This document shows positions 36,205 to 45,130 of a DNA stretch of 64,000 bases, piece after piece. Source of the stretch: Streptomyces sp. NBC_01591 (lineage in GTDB: Bacteria; Actinomycetota; Actinomycetes; Streptomycetales; Streptomycetaceae); contig NZ_CP109328.1 of NCBI RefSeq assembly GCF_035918155.1, positions 1 to 64,000 on the forward strand, in the 5' to 3' direction. How positions within the stretch are numbered: the stretch's first letter is position 1; the number at the start of each line of letters is the position of its first letter. The notes beneath the pieces were generated by a model. It was not told where the DNA came from, searched no databases, and was given only the letters and a program-made list of their open reading frames with translations. Made by a program: the position numbers and the translations under genes.

Positions 36205-37914
36205 GTGTGCATCATCAGCAAGAAGACGGGTCTTCAGGCGGGTGCCATGGTGGCGGTCGCGGCCGCCGGATTTGGCCTGATCAGCTACTCCGGCAACGAG
36301 CAGGCGCAGGCGAACAGCCCGGCCGCGTACAGCGTGAAGGGCTTCGACACCAGCCACCACAACTCCCACCCGATCCAGTGGTCGGCAGCCGCGAGGGCCG
36401 GGTACTCGTTCGTGTTCCAGAAGGCGACCCAGGGCACCGGCTACCGCGACCCGCAGTTCGCCGGTGACTTCGCAGGCGCCTCGCAGGCCGGGCTGATGGC
36501 CGCGCCCTACCACTTCTACGACTCCGGTTCCGGCGTGGCCCAGGCCGACCACTTCGTCCGTACGGCCCGGGCCGCCGGCTACGACGGCAAGCGGCCCGGG
36601 CAACTTCCCCCGGTGGTCGACCTGGAGAAGATCCGCGGCCGGTGCCCGGCCGGGGTGAACAACACCCAGGTCGCCGCGTTCCTCTCCAAGGCCCGTCAGG
36701 CGTTCGGGGTGAACCCCATCGTCTACACCTCGAAGGACTTCGCCGACACCTGCCTGCGCGGCAACACCGGCGCCCTGGCCAACAGCCCGCTGTGGCAGCC
36801 CCGCTACGAGAGCGGAACGCGTGAGCCCGCTCCCGTCGGCGGCAGGTACTGGTCGATCTGGCAGTACACCGAGAACGGGACGGTACCCGGCCTGCGGGGC
36901 AAAGCCGACATCAACGTCTACAAGGGCACACTGACCCAGCTCCGCGCACTCGCCCACCTCAGCCCCGGCCAGACCCCCACCCGCCCGGGAACAGGTTCGA
37001 CAACCCCGCCTGCTCCGCCCACGACGCCGCCTGCTCCGTCCACGACGCCATCTGCTCCGTCCACGGCCGTCTGGCCGCTGCTCAAGAACGGGACGCGCGG
37101 CGTCAACGTCACCACCGCCCAGCACCTGCTGGCCGCGGGCGGCCAGTCCGTCACCGCCGACGGGATCTACGGCCCGAACACCCGGAACGCCACCGCCGCG
37201 TTCCAGCGCTCCCACGGCCTGACCGCCGACGGCATCATCGGCCCGAACACCTGGAACAAGCTGGTCCGCACCGTTGGCCAGGGCTCGAAGGGATCCACGG
37301 TGAAGGCGGCCCAGGCGCAGCTGGCCGGGTATGGCAACCGCATCGCGGTCGACGGGGCGTTCGGCCCGGCCACCCAGGCCGCGGCTGCCGCGTTCCAGCG
37401 GTCCCACGGCCTGACCGCCGACGGGATCATCGGCCCGAAGACGTGGAACAAGCTCGTCAACGGAACCAAGACGAGCACCCCGACCACGCCTGCCCCGACC
37501 ACGCCCGCTCCGGCGAACGGTAGGCTGACCCAGCGCCAGGCCCTCACGCAGCTCGCCGCGGCCGGTATCAAGGCCCCGGTCGGGCGGACCTCTTTGGCAG
37601 GTGTCCGTGCCCGGACCATCCAGGGCGTCATCGCTCTGAAGAAGGCCAGCGGCTGCACCATCGTCATCACCGGCGGCACCGAGTCCGGCCACAGCACCCG
37701 GGGCAACCACTCCCACGCCAACGGTTACAAGCTCGACCTGCGTACCCGTGACGAGGGCCGCTGCGTGACCAACTGGATCAAGACCACCCAGCGCAAGGGC
37801 GCCCCGCGGGGCAACGACGCCCGCTGGCACGGCACCCTCAACGGGATCTCCGCCGAGTACGTCTACGAAATCCCCCGCAGCGGCGGCATCCACTGGGACA
37901 TCACCCTCATCTGA
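36205..37914 (+). CDS. Secreted GH25 muramidase with two PG-binding domains and an M15-like peptidase domain
   Basis: 569 residues from GTG 36205 (GAGGGG upstream). Signal sequence with hydrophobic AGAMVAVAAAGFGLISY and an AQA site near residue 33. A GH25 lysozyme domain follows (about 40-245): GFDTSHHN, FQKATQGTGYRDPQFAGDF, PPVVDLEK, WSIWQYT. Two PG_binding_1 domains each contain FQRSHGLTADGIIGPxTWNK; the duplication is recent. The C-terminal domain (about 440-569) has HSTRGNHSHANGYKLDL and a final IHWDI, a His...Asp...His pattern of M15-type zinc peptidases. The enzyme should cut both glycan and peptide of murein. A strong terminator follows. Confidence 0.85.
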   Translation: MCIISKKTGLQAGAMVAVAAAGFGLISYSGNEQAQANSPAAYSVKGFDTSHHNSHPIQWSAAARAGYSFVFQKATQGTGYRDPQFAGDFAGASQAGLMAAPYHFYDSGSGVAQADHFVRTARAAGYDGKRPGQLPPVVDLEKIRGRCPAGVNNTQVAAFLSKARQAFGVNPIVYTSKDFADTCLRGNTGALANSPLWQPRYESGTREPAPVGGRYWSIWQYTENGTVPGLRGKADINVYKGTLTQLRALAHLSPGQTPTRPGTGSTTPPAPPTTPPAPSTTPSAPSTAVWPLLKNGTRGVNVTTAQHLLAAGGQSVTADGIYGPNTRNATAAFQRSHGLTADGIIGPNTWNKLVRTVGQGSKGSTVKAAQAQLAGYGNRIAVDGAFGPATQAAAAAFQRSHGLTADGIIGPKTWNKLVNGTKTSTPTTPAPTTPAPANGRLTQRQALTQLAAAGIKAPVGRTSLAGVRARTIQGVIALKKASGCTIVITGGTESGHSTRGNHSHANGYKLDLRTRDEGRCVTNWIKTTQRKGAPRGNDARWHGTLNGISAEYVYEIPRSGGIHWDITLI

Positions 37915-37948
37915 TCCCCCTCCAAGTCGACTGACACCTGCGCCACCA

Positions 37949-37993
37949 ACGTCCGGTGGGCGGCACCCCATGCGGGTGCCGCCCACCGGACGT
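37949..37993 (+). terminator. Strong terminator after the muramidase gene
   Basis: A perfect 20-bp stem, 37949-37968 with 37974-37993, around the loop CATGC; TTTCAG follows. Confidence 0.85.
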
Positions 37994-38411
37994 TTCAGAC
38001 GGGCGTAGCGGCGAGGCCGTGGTCAGGTTCGGGGTCGATGTCGTCGCAGGACCGGGGGTGAGGATGCCGGTGGCCGCAGTGTTGGCGAGGTACTGCGGGG
38101 GTGGCTTCGAGCAGCAGCTCGCCGATCGCGTGGGCGTGGGAGGCGAGGTCGTCGACGGTCCGGCGCGGGTGTGGCGAGAACCAGGATCCGTTGGCTGGGC
38201 CTGGTGCTCAACGCCGCCGCCAGTCAGATGGGTGGCCCTGGTCCGCGGGTGCCGAACCTGGCTGGTGGGGAGAGGCGTACGGGCGCGGTGGAAGCCGCCG
38301 GGCGTACTTCAGGTCCGCTCGAACCGGGGGTTTGTCTCCGGCAGGAGATCAAGAGATCGGTCCTGCTCATACCGTGTGATGTGCCGCACCCCTGCTGAGC
38401 AAGGAGTATCT
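37994..38411. other. Gene-free stretch
   Basis: No convincing gene. The minus strand at about 38160-38001 has coding-like text (VDDLASHAHAIGELLLEATP) without start or family likeness, possibly a remnant. The 3' end holds the ribosome site AAGGAG of the gene at 38412. Confidence 0.35.
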
Positions 38412-38774
38412 GTGGCCAACAACTTTCAACTCGGTGAGATCCCGCACGGTTTCGCGTTCACCGAGACCGGCGGTCTCATCCACTACAAGCACACCATCAT
38501 CCTGACCGTGCCGCCGCCCAACGCCGGCCCGTGGGGCGACTGCTGGCTCAGCTTCGGCTGCGCCTGGGCGGACACCAAACTCGGCGTGAGCATCTACACC
38601 GGCAGCACCTGGGGCGGTGTCCAGCCCCGGACCGTCCCCGACAACGGCAACCGCCTCGGCGAACGGCTCCCCGCCGGCACCCAGAAAGTCGTCATCGGCC
38701 GCATGAAGAAGGACGGCGGAGACTCCGCAGACGACGTGCCTATCAGCTGGCTCCTCGAATACCTCGGAACCTGA
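38412..38774 (+). CDS. Small protein of unknown function, perhaps lectin-like
   Basis: 120 residues from GTG 38412 with AAGGAG 7 nt upstream. Not recognised. It has alternating hydrophobic strands (GFAFTETGGLIHYKHTIILT, CWLSFGCAWADTKLGVSIYT) suggesting an all-beta fold, two cysteines close in sequence (CWLSFGC) and no signal peptide. It has its own terminator (38785-38826). Neighbouring genes include ricin-type, tectonin-type and a three-repeat beta protein, so a glycan- or membrane-binding role is a reasonable guess only. Confidence 0.6.
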   Translation: MANNFQLGEIPHGFAFTETGGLIHYKHTIILTVPPPNAGPWGDCWLSFGCAWADTKLGVSIYTGSTWGGVQPRTVPDNGNRLGERLPAGTQKVVIGRMKKDGGDSADDVPISWLLEYLGT

Positions 38775-38784
38775 CACACCCCCA

Positions 38785-38826
38785 CCGGTGCCCCGGCCCG
38801 GCCCACCAGCCGGACCGGGGCACCGG
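38785..38826 (+). terminator. Terminator hairpin
   Basis: CCGGTGCCCCGG at 38785-38796 pairs with CCGGGGCACCGG at 38815-38826, with further pairing of CCGG/CCGG inside. Confidence 0.65.
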
Positions 38827-38828
38827 CC

Positions 38829-38871
38829 TGCCCACCGGCCACCGGCCACCGGCCACCGGCCACCGGCCACG
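38829..38871. repeat. Tandem repeat of CCACCGG
   Basis: About six consecutive 7-bp units of CCACCGG follow the terminator. It looks like simple slippage and has no reading-frame role I can see. Confidence 0.8.
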
Positions 38872-39067
38872 GTCCAACTTCTCCCCACGACGAACACCGC
38901 CGGCGCCGACACCGGTCCGGCGACACCGCCCTGGACCTCGTCGTTCTCACCCATACCCTTCAGGATGCGCCGCACCGACAGCCCAGGGCCGTGCGCACCA
39001 ATCCCGACAACCCCATAGAATCACCACTCACCCACCATCAAAAACTGACCCGCAATCAACACCCGAA

Positions 39068-39096
39068 GGGCCCGAGAGAAACCCTCTCTCGGGCCC
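39068..39096. terminator. Perfect 12-bp hairpin
   Basis: GGGCCCGAGAGA (39068-39079) pairs with TCTCTCGGGCCC (39085-39096), loop AACCC. No T-tract; a probable terminator or attenuator upstream of the tiny reading frame at 39177. Confidence 0.6.
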
Positions 39097-39176
39097 TGAA
39101 ACGTACTCAGAATCCACCCTGCGGGAATCCCATAAAGAATCCCTTGAATCCGAGCAGGAAGAAGGACGAATTTGAG

Positions 39177-39254
39177 ATGAAAAACGATCACGACAGCGAC
39201 GGGGCGGCCGCCCACGGCACGACCCAGGCCCCGACCACAGCAGGTCACAGATGA
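39177..39254 (+). CDS. Possible 25-residue peptide gene
   Basis: ATG 39177 opens MKNDHDSDGAAAHGTTQAPT then TAGHR and TGA, with AGGA about 12 nt upstream and a strong hairpin 80 bp before it. It is hydrophilic with several Thr and Ala. It could be a small precursor peptide or chance; no processing partner is nearby. Confidence 0.25.
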   Translation: MKNDHDSDGAAAHGTTQAPTTAGHR

Positions 39255-39339
39255 GACACTCCCAGGCCAGACCACCCACCACCCCGACCAGCCCGTTCCC
39301 GACTGGTTCTCAACCAACCCGCAACACCCCAGCCCACAC

Positions 39340-39518
39340 CACTCCCAGCACATGCTGGCGGGATCGACGCCCCACACGTTCGTCCGGGAGCCCACCGCGA
39401 TGCGCTTGAGGCTGCCGGAGACGTTCACCCGCGGGTTCGAAGCCCCCTGGTCCCCGGCGTACCGGAAGATTTGATTGCCGCCGTTAACGCGTAGTGCCTT
39501 GTTTGCGGTGCTATGCAC
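39340..39518 (-). pseudogene. Remnant of a tectonin-type beta-propeller lectin
   Basis: The minus strand reads ALRVNGGNQIFRYAGDQGAS, then VNVSGSLKRIAVGSRTNVWG, the unmistakable tectonin (TECPR) repeat with its GSRTNVWGV core. Only about one and a half repeats remain and no start with a ribosome site is seen. It lies between the genes at 38412 and 39875. Confidence 0.6.
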
Positions 39519-39874
39519 CGCAGTTGGCGAGCTGGTTGGGCCTATGAACTCGCGCTATCCCACACGGGACCCCGGTCCCAGACCTCTGGCTGACCAGTTC
39601 CACATACACCGAAGGGCGCAGGGCGGGCCGTATCCGCCACTTCTTTCGTGTCCGCACGCGGTCGGCAAGAGGATGCACCCGCTCGCACCTTTGTCCTGAA
39701 AAGACTGTTCGCCCAGTACGCGCGCTATCAGTTCAATTCATCTGAAGGTGTGCTTTGCATGTATTGCCCGGGCGCGTCGTCGCCGCCGCCGACACCATCC
39801 GAAGTGTCGGGCCCCGCCTGCTGTCCAGAGCGGGAACCGGCTCAGCGCGGATCCACCGAAGAGAGGAACCAGTG

Positions 39875-40453
39875 ATGGCGAACGAGTTGCGTTACGGCGA
39901 CCGGCTGCACCTGCAGAACCTCTATCAGGGCGACGGGGGCTACCTCGACACCAATGGCACTTCCAGCGCGCCAGGGGCCAAGCTGGCAGTTTCCACGGCC
40001 CCCACCGCCACGCGCGCGCCGGGCACCGGTACCTGGGAGATCGTCTCCGGTTCCTGCCAGGCCGCCGGCTCCCCGGTGAGGAGTGGCGACATCGTCTACC
40101 TGCGCAATCTCTGGGACGGTAACGGCGGCTACCTGGACGTCAACGGCGCAGCCAGTGCTGGCCAGCAGAGCTCTGGTGGCATCTACGACGTCACTACCGC
40201 CTGGGGCAAGGACCGCGACGAGAACAGCAGCCGCTGGCAGATCTTCGACACCACCTCCGCGCCCCTGGACGGCCTCGTCCGCTTCAACGACACCGTCCAG
40301 CTGTGGAGCACCTACCACAACAGGGGCGGTTTCCTGGACACCAACGACGTCAGCACCGCGACCGGCGCCCGGTACGACGTGGACACCAGCGCCTACTCCA
40401 ACCGCGCCAACGCCGACGTCGCCTTCTGGAAGGTCCTGCGACCGCAACCCTGA
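39875..40453 (+). CDS. Three-repeat beta protein, lectin-like
   Basis: 192 residues from ATG 39875 behind GAGAGGA. Three internal repeats share the pattern YGDRLHLQNLYQGDGGYLDT, RSGDIVYLRNLWDGNGGYLD and RFNDTVQLWSTYHNRGGFLD, each about 60 residues and each followed by a Trp-containing stretch (TWEIVSG, RWQIFDT, FWKVLRP). This three-fold build is that of a beta-trefoil. No signal peptide is visible. Carbohydrate or other ligand binding is likely by analogy; the exact family is not recognised. A clear terminator follows at 40498. Confidence 0.7.
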   Translation: MANELRYGDRLHLQNLYQGDGGYLDTNGTSSAPGAKLAVSTAPTATRAPGTGTWEIVSGSCQAAGSPVRSGDIVYLRNLWDGNGGYLDVNGAASAGQQSSGGIYDVTTAWGKDRDENSSRWQIFDTTSAPLDGLVRFNDTVQLWSTYHNRGGFLDTNDVSTATGARYDVDTSAYSNRANADVAFWKVLRPQP

Positions 40454-40497
40454 CCCCCTCACCCCAGCCAGCCTCACCCCGGCGGCAAACGACACGA

Positions 40498-40529
40498 AGC
40501 CCTGACGGCCTACACGAGCCGTCAGGGCT
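40498..40529 (+). terminator. Terminator after the three-repeat protein gene
   Basis: AGCCCTGACGGC (40498-40509) pairs perfectly with GCCGTCAGGGCT (40518-40529), loop of 8 nt, then CCTTC. Confidence 0.8.
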
Positions 40530-40559
40530 CCTTCGCACTCGGGCTGGCAGCTCCCCGCT

Positions 40560-40984
40560 CCCCGCTCCTCACGACAGGCGGAACGAGTCATCAGCCCGTT
40601 CGGCGCGTCAGCCAATGGAGGGGGTGGAGTGCCGCCCACCGGGCGTTTCGCGGGCGCGGCAGCACTCAGGTGCCGCACCATCGCTGAGGGAGTGTCAGGC
40701 GGGATGGCAGGGCTGTTCCTCGGCGGTGCGGCCACCGGTTCCGAAGGTCCGCCGCGGGGACGGGGCGCCGCCGGGCGAGAACCGAGCACGCCTCGGGCTC
40801 GCAGTTCATCGAGGTCGGACAGACGCTCTCCGGGAAGAACATCGAGCAGGTCGGCCTGGGCGGCGCGAATGCTGGGCGCGGGAGCCTGGGGGCCTGCGCC
40901 AAGGGCACGGCCGTGGGTGTGCACGGTGACGCGTCGGCCGCCCGTGCCGGCGGGCTGGTGCACGGTGATCGGCGCGCTGGTCAT
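40560..40984 (-). pseudogene. Degenerate gene of a conserved Streptomyces hypothetical type
   Basis: From ATG 40984 (GGAG just upstream) the frame reads MTSAPITVHQPAGTGGRRVT then VHTHGRALG, like the opening of a widespread Streptomyces protein (PAGTGGRRVxxHxHG). The expected middle and end are not recognisable and the frame runs on without a stop far into the antisense of the next gene, so I regard it as decayed. Confidence 0.35.
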
Positions 40985-41202
40985 GACTCCAGCGTGCTCC
41001 CGGCGCTCCGGTCCTGCCATCGCGGCGGTTTCGTACTCGGTCAGGAAGGGGCACCGAGCGTGCACTTTCGTTCATGGCGGAGGGTGGCCGTGCCCCGGCG
41101 CTTAGAGTGCGATCGCGCGGTGTCCCTCTTCGCGGGTTTCCCTCCGGACCAGCTGGCTGGAGGGAGGAAGTGCCTCTCCCGGCCTTGTCGAGGAGGCAGA
41201 TC

Positions 41203-41298
41203 ATGAAGTGGGACGATGCGCCGGACTACGCCGCGTGGAGCTTCTACCTGAGTGCAGTCGAGTTGCTGCTCGACTTACTCAGTCGGCTCCCGCTGTAG
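41203..41298 (+). CDS. 31-residue peptide gene with own ribosome site and terminator
   Basis: ATG 41203 follows GAGGAGG by 7 nt, one of the best ribosome sites in the window. The product MKWDDAPDYAAWSFYLSAVE then LLLDLLSRLPL is amphipathic, with an acidic start and a leucine-rich helix. A terminator lies 16 bp downstream (41315-41343). This completeness argues for a real small gene. Unknown function; a membrane-active peptide or small regulator are options. Confidence 0.5.
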   Translation: MKWDDAPDYAAWSFYLSAVELLLDLLSRLPL

Positions 41299-41314
41299 CC
41301 CGGCGACCGCTCCG

Positions 41315-41343
41315 CGGGGCCGTTCCTTCAGGGGACGGCCCCG
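41315..41343 (+). terminator. Terminator after the small peptide gene
   Basis: CGGGGCCGTTCC (41315-41326) pairs with the run 41332-41343 (GGGACGGCCCCG) with one T-G pair; TTCCTGCG follows. Confidence 0.7.
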
Positions 41344-41411
41344 TTCCTGCGTCTCACGACGACACCGCCGATGCTACGCACGCGGGCACTGCACAGCTAC
41401 CAACTTCCAGC

Positions 41412-41442
41412 GAACGGAGTATGCCAGGGGCATACTCCGTTC
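41412..41442. repeat. Perfect 14-bp inverted repeat
   Basis: GAACGGAGTATGCC (41412-41425) and GGCATACTCCGTTC (41429-41442) around AGG, about 20 bp outside the ISAzo13 end. A terminator or a regulator-binding palindrome; unlike the other hairpins it is not very GC-rich. Confidence 0.5.
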
Positions 41443-41462
41443 ATTGCCTGGGCTGCGGCTAA

Positions 41463-43221
41463 GGGCTCGTAAAGAATCAACACGTTGGTTTGGTCTCTGT
41501 CGTGAGGGTCGCGCCGTGTGCGGTGGCGTGGACGAGGAGTCCTGCCAGGGTGCTGAGGTGTGCTGCTGGGGGCTGGGGTGTGTGCGCGTGCTGGTCCATC
41601 AGTCGTCGGATCTCGCTGGTGGTGTGGCGGATGGTGTCCTTGCTGACGGCGAAGAGGTGGGCCAGCACGGTAGGCGGCAGAGCGAGGTTTTGTTGCAGCA
41701 CGGTGGCCAGGACCCGGTCGGCCAGGTCGAGTTTGGCTTTGCGGCCGCCGCCCGGGGCCCGGCGCCGGGTGCCGCCGTCGCGTCGGGTGGCCGGGTCCTG
41801 TTTCTGCAGCGCCTGCCAGCCAGGGGTCAGGGTCTCGGTCAGCTCGGCCAGTGCGGTGCAGGTCATGCCGGTCAGCGCGGGATGTGACAGGGCACCGCGG
41901 TCGAAGACCGCCGCCGGCCCGGGCGTCGGCCTGGTGGGGTCTGCCGGGCTGGCGGGGTGGGGGTGCACGGTGTAGTTCCATTCGCCGTGGAAGGCATGTC
42001 CGGTGACCGGCGCCGCGTTCAGCTCGGTGTCGCTGACCTTCACACCGGTGGGATAGGTGCCGGTGTCGAGTTCGGCGTGGACGGTGAGACCGGTGCGGGT
42101 GGTGGTCGCGGCGATGGACTGCACGACGACCTCGTGGCTGTTCAGCGCTCTGCCGCGCCAGTTCATGGTGATCGCGGAGAACAGCCGATGCTCCACCTTG
42201 TTCCACTTCGATGTGCCCGGCGGCATGTGGCAGACCGTGACGGCCAGGCCGGTCCGGGCGGCGAACGCGGCCAACTCGGTCTTGAAGGCCCGGGTGCGGT
42301 AGCCGTTGGAGCCGCCGGCATCGGCAGTGATCAACAGACGTCTGGCCTGCGGGTAGTCGAGGCGTCCTTGCCCGTTCCACCAACGGCGGATCGATTCGAC
42401 CGCGAAGGCTGCGGTGTCGTGATCCGTACCGACATTCACCCAGCCGGTGTCCGCCGCCAGATCGTAGATGCCATAAGGCAGGGCCTTGCCCAGTGCATCG
42501 CTGGGGAAGTCATGGACGTCAACCCGCACGGGTTCACCGGCCGGCCGCCATTGACGTCCCGCATTCTTGAAATCCCCGACGACTTCCTTCTTTTTCGTGT
42601 CCACACTGACCACCGGCTCGCCCTCCGCCTGATGGTCCTTGACCTGGTCGTTGATGTACCGGAACTGCGCGTCCCGGTCGGGGTGCTGAGCGCCCTCAAG
42701 GGTCTTGGCATTGGCCTGCAGACTGAAACCGTTCTCCCGCAGCAGCCTGCCCACGGTCGGCGCCGACGCGGTATGGCCCTGCCGCGTCAGCTCCCCGGCC
42801 AGAGACCGCAGCGACTTGGTCGTCCACCGCAGCGGCGACATCGGATCCCCCGCTCATCCGGCTCGACCAGCGCCAGCAACGCCGGAACGAGCAGCCGGTC
42901 AAGCTTCTCGGCGCTCTTGCGACCGCCGCCGTCCCGGCGGACCCGGCCATCGGGCAGTGGGTCCTCACCGCCCTCCAACTCGAAGACACCCTTCCGCACC
43001 GTCGTCTCGCTCACCCCTGCGGCACGCGCGACGGCCCGGACCCCACCGTGCCCCAGCAGCCGGGCCTCGGCGGCCAGCGCCAGCCGCTGCTGCCGCTCAT
43101 TCAGATGAGGGAACAACACTCCGAATCTCAGGGCAAGTTGGTCACGAACCTCACTCGGTATGCGCATACCACACCAACGACAGGGAGACCGTGAAGCAAC
43201 GTGTTGATTCTTTACGAGCCC
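41463..43221. mobile_element. ISAzo13-family insertion sequence with perfect ends
   Basis: Perfect 25-bp terminal inverted repeats: the left end begins GGGCTCGTAAAGAATCAACA (41463-) and the right end finishes with its reverse complement at 43221. TAA flanks both sides (41460-41462 and 43222-43224), a likely 3-bp target duplication. Length 1,759 bp. The intact ends suggest recent insertion. It sits upstream of the small gene at 43347. Confidence 0.85.
41477..43167 (-). pseudogene. ISAzo13-family transposase with a frameshift in a run of five G/C
   Basis: N-terminal part from ATG 43167 (MRIPSEVRDQLALRFGVLFP ... VRKGVFELEGGEDPLPDGRV, helix-turn-helix) and C-terminal DDE part from the other frame (PVVSVDTKKKEVVGDFKNAG, LLITADAGGSNGYR, CHMPPGTSKWNKVEHRLFSA). 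They meet at C5 (42847-42851): one more base would give EPDERGDPMSPLRW without interruption. Either one base was lost, or the IS uses frameshifting there. The rest of the protein is intact, about 560 residues when joined. Confidence 0.8.
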
Positions 43222-43346
43222 TAAATACGAAACAGGAAACATCCGTAAGCCGCGCCCGCGGCCACGAGCGTGCCATGCAGGCTGAACACATGCCCGCGGC
43301 CGCGGAGTCGCGGCCTGAGGGCACCACGGCGACCAGGGAGAAATTC

Positions 43347-43634
43347 ATGCGGATCAGTGCGGGAGACAGTGAGTTCTACCGGTGGCTGCTTCACCACGCC
43401 CGGCTGATGAACTGGGACCTCGACGCGGTCGACGAGCTGGACGGTGTCACCGTCCCGCGGCGCCGCTTCTTCCTCGTGTGGGCGTCGATCGCACTAACCA
43501 ACGGGCTCACTCCCGCGCAGACCGGGCAGCTCGCCCGCGGTCTCGGCGTCACCCCGGACGAGGTGACCAACGCGTACACGCCAGAACTGCGGGCCACCAC
43601 CATCGACGAACTCAACCAGGCACTCCGGTACTGA
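43347..43634 (+). CDS. Hypothetical protein
   Basis: 95 residues from ATG 43347 with AGGGAG upstream. Helical and soluble: MRISAGDSEFYRWLLHHARL then WASIALTNGLTPAQTGQLAR and GVTPDEVTNAY, ending in TIDELNQALRY. No family recognised. The ISAzo13 element lies 122 bp upstream and may have separated it from its promoter. Confidence 0.6.
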   Translation: MRISAGDSEFYRWLLHHARLMNWDLDAVDELDGVTVPRRRFFLVWASIALTNGLTPAQTGQLARGLGVTPDEVTNAYTPELRATTIDELNQALRY

Positions 43635-43773
43635 GGAGCGGAGCGGCGTTGCACGGACCGGGGTCGTTGGTTGCCTGGCCGTGAAGGCCCCAGCGGGGAA
43701 GGGGCGGACGCCCAAGCGGTGGCGCGCATCCGGCGCGGACGGGCGCCAGCGCCGAACCTCGTGAATCGCCCTG

Positions 43774-44796
43774 TCAATACTGTTCGGTCTCGACGAACCC
43801 GGCGTCGGCGTCGTCGCCAGCGCCGAACGCGTCCGCCGCGGCCGTCGGGTCGAATCCGGGCGGGCTGTCCTTGAAAGTCAGGCCCATGCCGGCCAGCTTC
43901 GCCTTGACCTCGTCGATCGACTTCGCACCGAAGTTACGGATGTCGAGCAGGTCGGCCTCCGAGCGGCCCACGAGCTCACCCACGGAGTGGATGCCCTCGC
44001 GCTTGAGGCAGTTGTACGAACGGACCGTGAGCTCCAGCTCCTCGATCGGCAGCGCGAGGTCAGAGGCGAGGGCGGCGTCCGTCGGGGACGGGCCCATGTC
44101 GATGCCTTCGGCGTCGATGTTGAGTTCGCGGGCAAGACCGAACAGCTCGACCAGGGTCTTACCGGCCGAAGCCATGGCGTCACGGGGACGCATGGCCTGC
44201 TTGGTCTCGACGTCGACGATCAGCTTGTCGAAGTCGGTGCGCTGCTCGACGCGGGTCGCCTCGACCTTGTACGTGACCTTGAGCACCGGCGAGTAGATGG
44301 AGTCGACCGGGATACGGCCGATCTCCTGGCCCGCCTGCTTGTTCTGGACGGCGGAGACGTAGCCGCGACCGCGCTCGACGGTCAGCTCCATCTCCAGCTG
44401 GCCCTTGCCGTTCAGCGTGGCCAGGACCAGGTCCGGGTTGTGGACCTCGACACCGGCCGGCGGGGCGATGTCAGCAGCGGTGACCAGGCCGGGGCCCTGC
44501 TTGCGCAGGTACATCACGACCGGCTCGTCGTGCTCCGAGGAGACGACCAGCTGCTTGATGTTGAGGATGAGGTCGGTGACGTCCTCCTTGACGCCCGGCA
44601 CGGTGGTGAACTCGTGCAGGACACCGTCGATCCGGATGCTGGTGACAGCAGCGCCGGGGATCGAGGAGAGGAGCGTACGGCGGAGAGAGTTGCCGAGGGT
44701 GTAGCCGAAGCCCGGCTCCAGCGGCTCGATCACGAACCGGGAGCGGAACGCATCGACAACCTCTTCGGTCAACGCGGGACGCTGAGCAATCAGCAT
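43774..44796 (-). CDS. rpoA: RNA polymerase alpha subunit, solitary copy
   Basis: 340 residues from ATG 44796 (GGAGG upstream), the full length of Streptomyces RpoA. The N-terminal assembly domain ([20 protein letters not shown]) and the C-terminal domain with its DNA-contact residues ([22 protein letters not shown]) are intact, and the acidic tail ends ETEQY. In actinomycetes rpoA sits in the ribosomal cluster before rplQ; here neither rplQ, rpsD nor any ribosomal gene is present, only IS elements and defence-like genes. It is therefore most likely an extra copy. It could modify transcription of the host or be resistance to an alpha-targeting factor (inference). Confidence 0.9.
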   Translation of the reverse strand: MLIAQRPALTEEVVDAFRSRFVIEPLEPGFGYTLGNSLRRTLLSSIPGAAVTSIRIDGVLHEFTTVPGVKEDVTDLILNIKQLVVSSEHDEPVVMYLRKQGPGLVTAADIAPPAGVEVHNPDLVLATLNGKGQLEMELTVERGRGYVSAVQNKQAGQEIGRIPVDSIYSPVLKVTYKVEATRVEQRTDFDKLIVDVETKQAMRPRDAMASAGKTLVELFGLARELNIDAEGIDMGPSPTDAALASDLALPIEELELTVRSYNCLKREGIHSVGELVGRSEADLLDIRNFGAKSIDEVKAKLAGMGLTFKDSPPGFDPTAAADAFGAGDDADAGFVETEQY

Positions 44797-45130
44797 AGGG
44801 TGCTGCCTCCATTTTTCGGCGCCCGCTATTTGACGCCGTAGACACCGCACGGTATCGGCAATACGACCTCACAAGAGGCCGCACCGCCCGGCTCGGGGCA
44901 AAGCACAGATTTCCGCAGGATGGAACGGCGCACAGGAGTGAGTGCGGACCTGGATGCCCTCGGGATGAGCTGGTAGCCGCAGCGCCATCGGCGGGAGGAC
45001 GGCAGCTGGCACGGATGCGTCGGCGGGGGTGGGCTTTCCTGTTTGGCTGGGGCGAGGGAGCGCTGGGCCGCTACGGTCTCAGTAGAGCTGACGGCACATT
45101 GGATTCTCGGCTCTTGAGATTTGAACTGCT
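44797..45130. other. Intergenic stretch between rpoA and the NB-ARC operon
   Basis: Divergent promoter region. The first 20 bp hold the rpoA ribosome site. I see no gene and no clear -35/-10 pair. Confidence 0.4.

Noticed and set aside
36091..37986. 631-codon open frame opposite the muramidase
   Set aside because: Mirror of a well-supported gene with named domains; the antisense protein has no domain and biased composition.
38829..38871. CCACCGG tandem repeat as a protein-binding iteron array
   Set aside because: It lies directly behind a terminator with the same bases and is short; slippage from the terminator stem explains it better.
39842..41065. 407-codon minus frame running through the three-repeat protein gene
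   Set aside because: Only its first 40 residues look like a real protein. The remainder is antisense to a gene with ribosome site, repeats and terminator.
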